Below, one piece after another: positions 1-9,353 of a stretch of DNA of 64,000 nucleotides (position 1 is its first letter; every line of letters begins with the position of its first letter). The notes below the pieces were generated by a model. The model was given only the letters and a program-made list of their open reading frames with translations. It was not told the origin of the DNA and made no database searches. This stretch comes from Talinum fruticosum (taxonomy: Eukaryota > Streptophyta > Magnoliopsida > Caryophyllales > Talinaceae), in assembly GCA_021018815.1 (NCBI GenBank), contig JAITYX010000007.1, positions 3,039,001 to 3,103,000 of the forward strand, in the 5' to 3' direction. The position numbers were made by a program, and so were the translations under genes.

Positions 1-780
1 AGCAGAGGCGAGCGAGAGGGAGGACGCTAGGAGGGGGTCGGGCGAGGAGTCGTCTCCGGGGTCGGTCCTAGGGGTCGGTCCGGCGCCGGTGGGGTCCGAG
101 AGAGAGAGTTGAGGAGTGCGATCGGCGAGAGAGTTAGCGTGAGCGAGAGCGCGAAGGAGAGTGCGTGAGCGAGAGAGCGAGAGCTTTGTGAGGAAGGGTC
201 GGTCCTAGGACTCGGGGCTAGGGGTCGGCTCGAGGGGTCGGTCCGGGAGGAGGTGAGTCCGAGCGAGAGGGGAGGGGGCGAAACAGAGTCGGTGAGGAGA
301 GAGAGAGAACGCGAGAGAGCGTGTGAGAGGCCGAGAGAGTGGAGAGGGGATTCCGTGAGAGAGGTCGTCTCCGGGCGGTCGAGTGTAGTGTGAGGGCGAG
401 CAGCAGCAGCAACGCAGAGGACCGAGAGGGAGAGGCGCAGCGAGAGCGATTGCTAGGGCAAGGGAGAGAGAGAGGCGGGAGGGAGAGTTCAAAAGCGGGC
501 CCGGAAGGGGGCAGGCCCGGTGGGGGAAAGGGGTGCGGGAGTGAGAGAGAGCCGAAGGGGAGGGAGAGAGATGGGCTAAGGGGGCAGCCCGGCGGGGAGA
601 GAGGGAGCCGGGAGGGGAGAGAAAGTTGGGCCGAGGGGAGGAGCGAGCCCAGGCGGGAGGAAGAGCGAGAGAGAGTGGGCCGAGAGAGTGAGGGGGCTGC
701 GCGAGGGAGAACCGGGCCGAGGGGTGAGAGCAAGAAACAAGGCAAGTGATCGGTTTAGGAGTCGGTCTTAGGGGTCGGTG
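1..780. repeat. Purine-rich (GA) low-complexity tract
   Basis: The + strand is almost all G and A, with runs of GAGAGAG, GCGAGAG and GGGAGAG. A GGTCGGTCC / CTAGGGGTCGG motif recurs near 60-85, 197-242 and 755-785. Long open frames exist on both strands only because stop codons are rare in such sequence; none looks like a protein. It lies upstream of the repeats and LTR at 1038-3720, so it is probably the internal region of the same Tat-type retroelement. Confidence 0.75.
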
Positions 781-1037
781 TGAGAGGTCGGGTCCTCAAA
801 AATAAAAATAAAAAATTGCGTAACTTCGAAAAAGATTTCCGCAACGAAGCATGTAATTTCGAAGCCGAAACGTCTCTCGACGTCGGACAACGACTTAGCC
901 TCCGGGAGCTAACAAGTCATATTTCCACCTCCACAAAGGGGACATCCTTCGAAGTTACGGTGAGCGATAACTTAGCCTCCGGAGCTAAAAATCGTACGCC
1001 TAACTTCATAAAAGGAACACCTCTCGGAGGACACACA

Positions 1038-1300
1038 ATCATGCACTTCTAAGCCTACGGGAGCTGGAAGGTCGCGTAAAGACCCATGTCCGCATGGGCA
1101 CTCGCACTCCTAACTTAAGGTTAGGGGTCGCGCTCTCCGTGGGATGTTCCCTAGCGAGAATCATGCACTTCTAAGCCTACGGGAGCTGGAAGGTCGTGTA
1201 AAGACCCATGTCCGCATGGGCACTCGCACTCCTAACTTAAGGTTAGGAGGTCGCGCTCGACGATCATGCACTTTCAAGCCTCCGGGAGCTGAAAGGTTGC
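1038..1300. repeat. 122-bp direct repeat, two copies plus a partial third
   Basis: The phrase ATCATGCACTTCTAAGCC starts at about 1038 and again at 1160. The sequence between (GGAGCTGGAAGGTCG, AAAGACCCATG, CTAACTTAAGGTTAGG) is nearly identical in both copies. A third, more diverged copy starts near 1262. The same GAGCTGAAAGGTCGCG core appears in the 62-bp array downstream, so the two arrays share ancestry. Confidence 0.8.
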
Positions 1301-1379
1301 GTAAAAGACCCATGACAATGCTACCGTGGGCAAACTCACTTTCTTCGGATCCGAGGCACATAGGGCTGGGACTCCTTGA

Positions 1380-1510
1380 GGATCCTAGAAGGATCACGAG
1401 AGGACTCATCCTCCCCGCAAGAGCCCTAGAAGGACCATGGGAGGACTCATCCTCCACGTAAGAGCCCCCAGGAGGATCACAAGAAAACTCATCCTCCCCG
1501 CAGACTCCTT
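1380..1510. repeat. Short repeat with GGACTCATCCTCC core, three copies
   Basis: The core is at about 1402 and 1443, with a variant at 1485, spaced 41-44 bp. Each is followed by an AAGAGCCC or related segment. It lies between the 122-bp and 62-bp arrays. Confidence 0.65.
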
Positions 1511-1775
1511 TTAGCCCCAAGGGGCTAAGTAAAAATCAATCAAACAATCCATCACAAACATTGCGAGAATTGCAAAAACGAAACGAGCAAGGCCCGAAAG
1601 CTCGTCAAGCAGCGACTTAGCCCCAAGGGCTAACAAGTCGCATCCCTACCTTCACAAAGGGCTATCCTTTGGGGAACAAGGTCGGCTTGCACTCAACGAC
1701 CACTTGGCCTCCGGGAGCCGAAAATCGCACTCTCAGCCCCATAAGGTGGTACCCTTCAAGAAGCTATCTCTCAAG

Positions 1776-2160
1776 CGCTTTCGAACCTTCGAGAATCGAA
1801 AGGTCGCGCAAAGACCCATCCTGTTGTGGGCACTCACGCACTTTCGAACCTTCGAGAATCGAAGGTCGCGCAAAGACCCATCTCGTCATGGGTACTCACG
1901 CACTTTCGAACCTTCAGGAATCGAAAGGTCGCGCAAAACCCATTCCGTCATGGGCACTCACGCACTTCGAACCTTCAGGAATCGAAAGGTCGCGCAAAGA
2001 CCCGTCCCGTCATGGGCACTCACGCACTTTCGAACCTTCGAGAATCGAAAGGTCGTGCAAAGACCCATTCCGTTATGATCACTCACGCACTTTCGAACCT
2101 TCGTGAATCGAAAGGTCGCGCAAAGACCCATTCCATCATGGGCACTTGCACTCTTAACTT
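1776..2160. repeat. 62-bp tandem repeat, six copies
   Basis: The unit has CACTTTCGAACCTTC, then AATCGAAAGGTCGCGCAAAG, ACCCAT and GGGCACTCACG. Copies start at about 1776, 1837, 1899, 1960, 2022 and 2085. Single-base indels break any common reading frame, so this is not a protein repeat. A satellite-like internal array of a Tat element is the best explanation. Confidence 0.85.
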
Positions 2161-2354
2161 AAAGTTAGGAGGTCACATTCCCGTGGGATGTCCCCTAGCG
2201 AGATATCCATACTCAAGCACTTTCGAGCCTCCGGAGCTGAAAAGTTGCTAAAAATTATCCTCTAAGCCCAAGGGGCTACGTAAAAATCATTCTTCACAAC
2301 GAACGTCAATGACAAGGCAGGAAGGCGAAGAAAGACAAAGTTAACAAAGCGAGC

Positions 2355-2376
2355 TTCATTCATTCATTCATTCATT
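2355..2376. repeat. (CATT)n microsatellite
   Basis: About five CATT units in tandem. Confidence 0.85.
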
Positions 2377-2479
2377 AAGACAAGAATGCGCAGATGCGCC
2401 ACTATAAGAGAAGCAAAGCGTCTAAAACTCAAGATACTACGCTACGACGCTATGGCTATACTGTTACGCTACGGTTACA

Positions 2480-2872
2480 TTAGTTAGACGGAATGAGGAC
2501 CCCGGCTACCGCATCACTTCTCCTTCGGAAGGTTCCTCCTTTTCTCGCCGGAAGGTTCCTCCTCTTCTCCGTCGGGAGGTTTCTCTTCTTCTCCGCGAGG
2601 AGGCCACTCCCCTTTGCCTTGGGCAAGTCCCCGTGTTCATCAAAGGAGTGGGTTGAAGGGCCATCCACCGACTCGCCACTCTCCATAGGAAGATTAAGAG
2701 ACGAGCCAACACTCGGCGGCCCCTCCACCTGCCGCATCGCTTGCTGAAAAGCTCGGGTTCGTTGCTCGAAGTTTGACGAAGAGATCATGGTTGCGCTCCA
2801 CCTAGGCCTCAAGAATATCCCACTCGGGACGGATCGTGGCTCGAAATAATTTATCGTACTCCTCACCGTCAT
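2480..2872 (-). CDS. Hypothetical antisense ORF upstream of the 3' LTR
   Basis: A 130-codon frame runs opposite to the LTR. It is hydrophilic: a Ser-rich first half, then a Lys/Arg/Glu-rich stretch (KKRNLPTEKRRNLPARKGG) made of imperfect repeats of one short phrase. No signal peptide, membrane segment or known domain is visible. The minus strand upstream to about 2990 also has protein-like stretches in other frames, so this may be the end of a longer, frameshifted gene. Tat-lineage elements are known to carry antisense ORFs here. It could also be a chance frame in GC-rich repeat DNA. Confidence 0.35.
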   Translation of the reverse strand: MTVRSTINYFEPRSVPSGIFLRPRWSATMISSSNFEQRTRAFQQAMRQVEGPPSVGSSLNLPMESGESVDGPSTHSFDEHGDLPKAKGSGLLAEKKRNLPTEKRRNLPARKGGTFRRRSDAVAGVLIPSN

Positions 2873-3021
2873 TTATCAACCCCAGACTTCCAAGCATCGT
2901 AAATGAGAAGCTGGTAGAACGCCTTCGCGACGAAGGATAGTCGGCGATGCTCAATCGCTGTTTGCTCCACATTCCACCTACCTACCTCGGGAGGCATGCG
3001 GGCGTAACGTGAGGGGCTAAA

Positions 3022-3720
3022 TGATTCGGGTATTTCCTGGACAGTTCCAGCTCAACCGACACGTCACCGGCCGACCGGGCCTAATCGGTTGAATAAAGGA
3101 GGAATCGGCCCAAGATAACCCTTAACGGGCCAGGTGAAAGCCTCAAAGCCCACTAGGGCTAGGGTTTCCCTAAACCATGGTAAAGTACCATTTTACCCCT
3201 TTAAAACCTCCTATAAATACTCATCTTTCACACATCCCAAGGCATGCTCTTATGCTCATTTGACAAGATATCTCATTTGAAGATAATCACTCAAGCTTCT
3301 AAGCTCTCAATTCTCATAACGTTCATCGGTGTTCATCAGCACACATTCATCCCCGAGAACTTCCATCTTTGGAAATCTTCTCGTCTCCCAAGGAATCCCT
3401 CACGCATATCGAGGAAGATCTCCTCGATCCATTCAACTTAGTTCACTACTAACTTGAGCGTCGGAGGGCGTTCCCGGGATCCACCACCCGGGCTTCGCCT
3501 TTGCGGGTTCAAGCAGTCGTCATTCGGACTCGGATCGATCGTGCCACGTCCTCGGAACCGAAGCAGTAAATCCTTCCTCTCTCCGAATCATCATCCACAT
3601 CATCAACTCGGTTTTCCCGGAAACACTTTCTTTTTCTGTTTTCTTGGAGGTCTTATTTAATTAGTGGGATGTTAACAAAGAAACAAATTAATTGACAAAC
3701 GGCGATCTATACTTTCAACA
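3022..3720 (+). repeat. LTR of the Tat-like gypsy element (probable 3' LTR)
   Basis: A short purine tract (GTGAGGGGCTAAA) precedes a TG at 3022. The segment ends in TTTCAACA at 3720. Inside are a TATA box (3212-3219) and a GC-rich U5-like stretch from about 3452 (CTTGAGCGTCGGAGGG, then CACCCGGGCTTCGCCTTTGC), typical of Tat/Ogre-type LTRs. No second copy is present, so both borders are estimates. The ORF-like stretches at 3244-3660 lie in the LTR and are not genes. Confidence 0.55.
3212..3219 (+). promoter_or_regulatory. TATA box of the Tat-like LTR
   Basis: TATAAATA within CCTCCTATAAATACTC, about 30 bp before the stretch where a transcript would start. The + orientation agrees with the proposed LTR orientation. 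Confidence 0.6.
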
Positions 3721-3950
3721 TCCAAAAGCTTTTCTGTCTCAACAGCGAAGCTTCTAAAGATATTGTGCCTAATTAATCTACTAATAATTCCCTTTTTATT
3801 ATTTTTTTGTTATTTTGTTTTTAATTAATTACTGGATTTCCAGACTATATGTGTGCGGGTCTTGCTGAAATATTCAATATAGTGGAGTTAAGTTATATAT
3901 ACAATAATATTATAATGGGGTGTTTTTGCACCCAAAGAAAAATATTATAA

Positions 3951-4066
3951 ATCAATAAGATCATGGCTTAGTGGTTAAAATTGAGATTCTGAATACATTA
4001 GATCTCAGGTTTGATTCCCCTATCTCCTATTATATTGTACTCGTCATTTATAGCTCCTTAAAAAAA
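3951..4066 (+). mobile_element. tRNA-derived SINE with target-site duplication
   Basis: An A-box-like TGGCTTAGTGG at about 3964 and a B-box-like GGTTTGATTCCCC at about 4008 are spaced as in tRNA-derived pol III promoters. The body ends in an A-run. Flanks 3934-3950 and 4067-4083 match at 16 of 17 positions (AAAGAAAAATATT, A or G, TAA), a clear long TSD. It is not a tRNA gene: the arms do not pair well and no CCA-ready acceptor is present. A related copy lies at 13990-14113. Confidence 0.75.
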
Positions 4067-4083
4067 AAAGAAAAATATTGTAA

Positions 4084-5326
4084 GGATTTTTGTTTTTTTT
4101 TTTTTTTTTTGTGTTACTACCCCCAATTTGTTTATGTGGTTGATATATCATTATTATAAGAACTGGTGCAAATCACGAAGTTGGTTGGGTAATTGACCAC
4201 TGAGAACTACTTTTAATAATATAAATTAATTTAATCCTAGTTGTTTCCTGATCACTGTTGTTTTTCTTGGAGTTAAGTTGGTCTCCCCACTTTAGTGTCT
4301 GCATATTTACACTTTTTATGATTAAATATTTGCTTTTTAGTGGTATAAGGTGAATATTGTTCGTGGAACTCCTCGATCCAAATTTTATTATCTTATGATT
4401 TTACGATTTAAAAATTTTTTATCGATTCAATTTCTATTAGAATATTAAATGTATTAGAATCTTATGATTTTAATTTTGTTCAAAAATCCTATGGTCTGTT
4501 CCACGATTCTAAATAAATTTGATAAATTGTTGACAAATAATTTTATTTGAAAATTTATCACAATAGTACGCTTTTGAAACAAAATTTCACAAAGTATAGT
4601 TGAATTGTATTTCTATAAATCCTTATAAATGTTTCTAAAGATTTTTATTCTTATAAAAAAATCACTATTATAAACAAATATTAGAATCTTATAATCATCG
4701 ATCCGATTTTACGATTTTGATTATAACTATCCCTTTTTATTCTAACTAGGATATTGATTATAACAACCTTGATATTATCAAGCAAAGTGTTGGTTTAGAT
4801 AGTACTTGTCTTACCCCAATAAGCAGGAAAATATAAATTTGAATTTCCGAAAGTATACTTATTAGAAGGACTTTTTACCTTAAATACTCGCGAGATGAAA
4901 GAAAACTATAACCTTTTTCAAATTAAAAAATGTGGATACTTTAACTCCTAAAAGACAGAGAGAAAAAAGGCACTTTTAGACAAGTCACATAAATAAAACC
5001 AAATAATGCAAAGTATATCCTTCTTCGATTGCTAATTTCCCACTCACACTCTCTTAATCCCACTTCAGTCCTATTAAATTTAGAGAGGAGGTCAATATTA
5101 ACATCTCTCTAGTCGGATCACTAGTTAGTTAAGTCAAAGAATATTAGAAAAAAATTTATATATTTATCGTATCTGGTTTAACTCTTGAGTTCCCCTCCCA
5201 ATAATATTGCTCCTTCAACTTTACCTTATATTTCTTGATTTTATGTTCTTTTTTGGGTGTTGAAAAGTCTAGTAAGAATGCCCATGCAGGAAAGTTATGA
5301 CCAAACCATCCAAATAAACTTATATA
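4084..5326. other. AT-rich intergenic DNA
   Basis: No credible gene. The 60-codon minus frame near 5156-5338 has no recognisable features. Near 4795-4860 there is a weak SINE-like stretch with no clear tail or TSD. The segment is the left flank of the copia element. Confidence 0.6.
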
Positions 5327-5563
5327 TGTTGACTTCAAGCAACAAGAAGTCTTGTTAACTTATGAAACCAAGTTGTGCTAATGTTAGACTAGGATACCAA
5401 GTTGTGTTTAGGATTCCTTATTTACGCAAATTATAATTGAGGATTGTCTACTAGTATATATATAGGAACTTCTGTCAAATAAAGGGACCCAAGGATTGTG
5501 ATTAAACACCACACACACATGTGCGTGTGCACACACACATATATATCAAAGACTTGTTTTATA
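5327..5563 (+). repeat. 5' LTR of the copia element
   Basis: It starts TGTTGACTTCAAGCAACAAG and ends CTTGTTTTATA; the final ATA corresponds to ACA in the 3' copy. It shares a long body with 11449-11663, including GTTGTGTTTAG and AGGAACTTCT. It is longer because of a CA/TG microsatellite at about 5508-5540 that the 3' LTR lacks. Confidence 0.9.
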
Positions 5564-5580
5564 TGATATCAGAGTTATGA
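5564..5580 (+). promoter_or_regulatory. Primer binding site, initiator-Met tRNA type
   Basis: TGATATCAGAG directly follows the LTR; the usual plant copia form is TGGTATCAGAGC. Confidence 0.8.
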
Positions 5581-5639
5581 TTAAAAGGAGCATGTAAGAG
5601 TTGAATGCTAGTGATATCCAGCAAAACATTATCACTTAA

Positions 5640-6490
5640 GTATAACTCAAAGGAAATATCAATTACAATGAATGGGCACCAGTTATACCCCTAAGAGCAC
5701 ATAGGAAGTGGAGTTTCATTGATGGAACAGTTAAAAAATCTGATGATGATTCAACTGATTTGGACGATTGGTGGACGGTGCAATCCATGTTGGTTTCTTG
5801 GATTATAAATATGGTTGAACCTAAACTACATTCAACCGTTTCATACACCGACACAACCGATTCACTTTGAAAGGAATTAAAAGAGAGGTTCTCGGTTAGC
5901 AACGGGCCAAGAATTCAACAACTAAAATCTCAGCTAGCCGAGTGTAAACAACAAGGCCTGACTGTAGCGGACTACTACAACAAGATCAAACTCATATGGG
6001 ATGAGTTAGCCAATCAGGACTAGAGTATAACCTGCACATGTGGAAAGTGCACATGTGAGGTTAACAGTCGATTACAGAAGAAGCGAGAGGTGGAACGTAT
6101 TCATGAGTTCCTTATGGGTTTTGACGACTCCATTTGACACAACAAGATCTAATTTTTTAGTGACTGGATCCTTGCCTCCTCTTACTAGAGCATACTCAAT
6201 CATGATTTGGGAATAAAAAAAAATTAAAAACACAACTCGAGAGGAAGAAGAATGAAAAGAAGTTGTGGGTCTAGCTGCTGAAGCGTATTCAAAAGGACGA
6301 GCACATGAAGATGGGAAAGGAAAGAGCTCCCGTTGCACAAACTGCAACCGAGCCGGGCATGGCGTTAATGGATGCTTTGAGATAATAGGATATCCTGAGT
6401 GGTGAAGGGATAGACCACGAGGTGGTCGTGGTATTGGCGGCAGAGGTACTGGCTAGCGTATGCCAAGCACGGGGCAAAGCAGAGGACTCG
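5640..6490 (+). pseudogene. copia gag pseudogene (Retrotran_gag_3-like plus CCHC knuckle)
   Basis: In one frame from about 5660 the translation reads like the plant copia gag core: RKWSFIDGTVKKSDD, LDDWWTVQSMLVSWI, then LKERFSVSNGPRIQQLK and DYYNKIKLIWDELAN. Stops interrupt it, for example near 5868 and 6022. A CTCGKC-type cluster follows near 6034. Farther on, about 6334-6380, CTNCNRAGHGVNGC is a complete CX2CX4HX4C zinc knuckle, followed by FEIIGYPEW, typical of this family. Gag would form the virus-like particle and bind element RNA. Frame changes between the core and the knuckle show it is dead. Confidence 0.88.
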
Positions 6491-6515
6491 ACGCTTGTGT
6501 GTCAACATGACCTAA

Positions 6516-7460
6516 GTGATTGGCACTAAACCGAACCTAGGTTTTTCAGCAGAAGCAGAGAAGTCAAGCCCACGGTGGTTGAGCAACGAACAATGGAAAA
6601 CTTTCCTCAATCTCATTAATAAGAAGAAATCCGCTACCAACGAACAAATGACAGGTAAGGCAACCAACTGGATACTTGATACTGGGGCAACAAGATGACG
6701 GGAGATTTGAAGCTATTGAAACAAATCCGGGAAATATCGAATTGTCCCGTATGAATGCCAGATGGGAGTAAGACTATGGCCACGAATGAAGGGATGGTCG
6801 AACTCAGCAAATATTTGACCTTGAAAGATGCTTTTTACATTCCCAAATTAAACTACAATTTAATCTCGATGTCTGAACTATTGAAAGTTATTATTATGTC
6901 ATCCAACTCACTGATAATTTACATGTTATACAGGACTGAACTTCCAGAATACTGATCGGTGTGGGTGAGCAACGGAATGGACTTTATTATTTTTCTAGCC
7001 TACCGACTATGAAGGACATGAAGGTGGAAAAGATGGCTTCTTTAGATCTCTGGCATGCTCTTTTGGGTTATCCCTCAATGAGAATAATTAGTTCGCTTCC
7101 AATAGTAGAGTTTAAAGGACATAATAATACTCTAAATAAAAGTTGCGATGTATGTCATCGGAAAAAACAAACGTGAGACAAGTTTGTTGTTAGTAACAAA
7201 AAGGCAATGTTAACTAATATATTTGATTTAATACATTTTGGTCTTTGGGGGCCCTTAATCCCCTCCTCATGTGACGTTTCCTATTTCTTAACCAAAGTAG
7301 ATGATTATCCTAGAGGGTAATGGATTTTTTGTTGATGGATAGAGGTGTCCCTAAGTTTTGAAAAATTTCTCCACTATGACAATGAGACAATTTGGTAGAC
7401 AAGTAAAGGTAGTCCATAGCAACAATGGAACTTAATTTACGTGTCCGAAACATTATTTCA
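6516..7460 (+). pseudogene. copia protease and start of integrase, degenerate
   Basis: The frame at 6516-6698 ends in NWILDTGATR, the aspartic protease active-site region (DTG). The next frame (6755-6955) holds LKDAFYIPKLNYNLISMSEL, the usual link to integrase. 6961-7176 is the pre-integrase zinc region: LWHALLGYPS (the usual GHP has become GYP, losing a zinc-binding His) and CDVCHRKKQT. From about 7200 the integrase core begins (LIHFGLWGP, then a VDDYP-like motif). Stops and frameshifts separate all these parts, so no polyprotein can be made. Confidence 0.85.
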
Positions 7461-7612
7461 ACGAACATGGCATCTTGTTTTAACCTCCTGTATGGGGACC
7501 TCTTAACAAAATGGACGGTTGAGGAAGCATCGCATATCTTGAATGCAGCATGGGTCGTTTGTTTTCACGGAGAGTTGCTCGTTCGCTTCGAGGGGGAGGG
7601 GGATGTGCCCTA
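7461..7612 (+). pseudogene. copia integrase, part left of the nested insertion
   Basis: It holds the end of the integrase core: a degenerate match to the usual QQNG-VERKH motif near 7505-7535, then ILNAAWVVCFHGEL and a Gly/Glu-rich end. The reading is cut at 7612 by the nested gypsy derivative and resumes at 9354 with an LTNRT-like stretch. The TSD CCTA at 7609-7612 and 9354-9357 marks the join. Confidence 0.8.
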
Positions 7613-8041
7613 TGTCGAGGGCCGCTCCGTAACATTTTGAAATTTTCTAGATTTCTCTCCACTATTCCCTAATACTCCATAATTTTCTATACTATTTTAT
7701 AATTGTATGGAAACTTAGATATTAGTGAAGAAGGTTCTAGATGATAGATCTAGGTCGTAGGATTAAATAGATCTCCATCGTCCATTGAGGAGGTGGACAA
7801 GTATAAATACCCCCAAGGGGTTCATTTGTAAATCATCCAAGAGAGATCCAAGCATCGATTCCAAGAGTTCAATACAAAAGCATTCTCCCAAACTCTCTTT
7901 CTCTAAAGTGTACTTTGCTTAGCTTTCTCGAGCCTAAGTCAAGCACTCTCGAGGCTTATTAGTAAGCTTTAGAAGGTTCTCGAGTATAATTTGCTAGCGC
8001 CGCATGGGAATCCAGTTCAAGTCAATTATTGTCCCGTGACA
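7613..8041 (+). repeat. 5' LTR of the nested gypsy derivative
   Basis: It begins TGTCGAGGGCCGCTCCGTAAC (the third base group differs from the 3' copy's TGTCACGGG) and ends GTCCCGTGACA. The ends form an inverted repeat in the 3' copy. A TATAAATA box lies at 7802-7809. Confidence 0.9.
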
Positions 8042-8060
8042 GTTGGTATAAGAGCCAAAA
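8042..8060 (+). promoter_or_regulatory. Primer binding site of the nested derivative
   Basis: GTTGGTATAAGAGCCAAAAG follows the LTR directly. It resembles the initiator-Met type TGGTATCAGAGCC with changes in the middle. Confidence 0.7.
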
Positions 8061-8073
8061 GTTTGGGAGAATC

Positions 8074-8903
8074 ATGTCGAGTGTCACCAAAGGAAGCCAA
8101 CAACAAGTTGGTAAGAAGGTCCAAGACAGGTTAAGGGAAGTGTTTGCCGCTCTTGAGGAAGGGCTTGCTGGATTGCAAACCACCGTGTCCGACTTAAGGG
8201 AGAAAGTCGAGACCATGGACGATTGCATCGAAGAGCTAGAGTCCGAGGTGGAGGACTCCGAGCTTGAAGGGGAGACGTAAGGAGCCTTGAATGCGATAAC
8301 CACATACTTCACCACAGAGGTGGAATCCCTTAAAGCCACACTTGCAGAGAAGGATGGTGAACTCGAGGCGGGTAAGGCGGTTCTCGAGGATCAACAAAAG
8401 GAAGTCCAAGAACTTAAGGCACAAGTTAAATTGTGCATGGCCGCGGTGGCCAACAATGGGTTAGTCCAAGTGATGATTGCCCCAAAGGTGAATGCACCCA
8501 AGCCTCCAAACTTCAACGAAACTAGGAATGCGGGGAGTTTGACAACTTCATATGGGGACCCGAGGCTTATTTTGGAGCTATAGGCATTGAGGAGGACTCG
8601 CAAAAGGTAAGCGACACTTCTCTATTTTTCAAAGACATGGCTCTTGGGTGGTCAAATAACGATGACAAAGGTGGGGGAGAACGGGACAAAACCCCGAAGA
8701 AAGAAAAGTCTTATGTACACTAGGGAAAAAGGAAGATATGTTGCTTTCTATGCAACGAGACCTCATCAAAAGTGTCCGACGCAGAGCGAATCTGTCCGCT
8801 CTTATCATGAAAGACGAGAGACAAGAGGTGAAACTCAAGTCCATAAGTCTTCCCGATGTCGGACAAGCGTTCGAGGGTAAGAAGGCGACGAGGGCATTAC
8901 CGG
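8074..8903 (+). pseudogene. Truncated gypsy gag (coiled coil) fused to the pol tail
   Basis: The ATG at 8074 matches the gag start of the larger relative (MSSVTKG here, MSSITEGG there). A Leu/Glu/Lys-rich region follows, with heptad-like spacing (LEEGLAGLQTTVSDLREKVE, then VESLKATLAEKDGELEAGK), a long coiled coil. A single TAA at about 8278 splits it. At about 8535 a frameshift leads into the gag core (EAYFGAIGIEEDSQKVSDTS). Near 8665 an internal deletion joins this to the knuckle linker (GERDKTPKKEKSY) and CFLCN. The end matches the last codons of the relative's pol. Made as protein, it could only be a partial gag. Confidence 0.8.
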
Positions 8904-8919
8904 GTTAGGTGGGGGAGAA
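8904..8919 (+). promoter_or_regulatory. Polypurine tract of the nested derivative
   Basis: GTTAGGTGGGGGAGAA lies directly before the 3' LTR. The relative at 19580-25243 has the same tract (AGGTGGGGGAGGA on its coding strand). Confidence 0.8.
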
Positions 8920-9353
8920 TGTCACGGGCCGCTCCGTAACATTTCGGAATTTTCTAGATTTCTCTCCACTATTCCCTAATACTCCATAATTTTCTATAAT
9001 ATTTTATAATTATATGGAAACTTAGATATTAGTGAAGAAGGTTCTAGAGGATAGATCTAGGTCGTAGGATTAAATAGATCTCCACCGTCCATTGAGGAGG
9101 TGGATAAGTATAAATACCCCCAAGGGGTTCATTTGTAAATCATCCAAGAGAGATCCGGACATCGATTCTAAGAGTTCAATACAAAAAGCATTCTCCCAAA
9201 CTCTCTCTCTCTAAAGTGTCCTTTGCTTACTTAGCTTTCTCGAGCCTAAGTCAAGCACTTTCAAGGCTCACTTGCAAGCTTTAGAAGGTTCTCGGGTATA
9301 GTTACCTAGCGCCGCACGGGAATCCAGTTCGAGTCAATTATCTTCCTGTGACA
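8920..9353 (+). repeat. 3' LTR of the nested gypsy derivative
   Basis: It starts TGTCACGGGCCGCTCCG and ends CTTCCTGTGACA. It is similar to 7613-8041 throughout; differences are scattered substitutions and small indels. A TATAAATA box lies at 9109-9116. Confidence 0.9.

Larger units (their letters stand above)
1..3720 (+). mobile_element. 3' part of a Tat-like Ty3/gypsy retrotransposon (left end outside window)
   Basis: The order is purine-rich tract, tandem repeats, antisense ORF, then one LTR ending at 3720 and followed by unrelated AT-rich DNA with no primer binding site. That order fits the pol-to-3'-LTR part of Tat-lineage (Grande/Retand-like) elements, which are known to carry tandem repeats and antisense ORFs there. 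No gag or pol domain is visible in the window, so the lineage is inferred from layout and from the U5-like motif near 3452-3530. A solo LTR beside unrelated repeats is the alternative. Confidence 0.5.
7613..9353 (+). mobile_element. Non-autonomous, internally deleted Ty3/gypsy derivative nested in copia integrase
   Basis: Two similar LTRs (7613-8041, 8920-9353) flank only 878 bp. The inside holds a PBS, a gag N-terminal coiled coil, the start of the gag core, a knuckle remnant and the last codons of a chromodomain pol (QAFEG, KATRALPG-like), then a PPT. Protease, RT and integrase are missing. LTR ends, PBS, gag start and pol end all match the larger element at 19580-25243, so this is a deletion derivative of that family. 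The TSD is CCTA (4 bp). It would have needed proteins from a fuller relative to move. Confidence 0.88.

Noticed and set aside
205..749. Long open frames on both strands in the purine-rich tract
   Set aside because: They exist because stop codons are rare in GA-rich DNA; the translations are Arg/Glu/Gly or Ser/Leu/Pro low complexity.
1144..2251. Several overlapping frames in the tandem repeats
   Set aside because: The repeat unit contains indels and switches frame, and the peptide is just a repeated phrase; satellite DNA.
3244..3660. Small + strand frames after the TATA box
   Set aside because: They lie within the LTR leader and show no protein features.
3961..4035. tRNA gene
   Set aside because: A- and B-box-like motifs are present, but the arms do not pair, and an A-tail and long TSD show it is a SINE.
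4795..4870. Third SINE
   Set aside because: Only weak box similarity; no tail or TSD.
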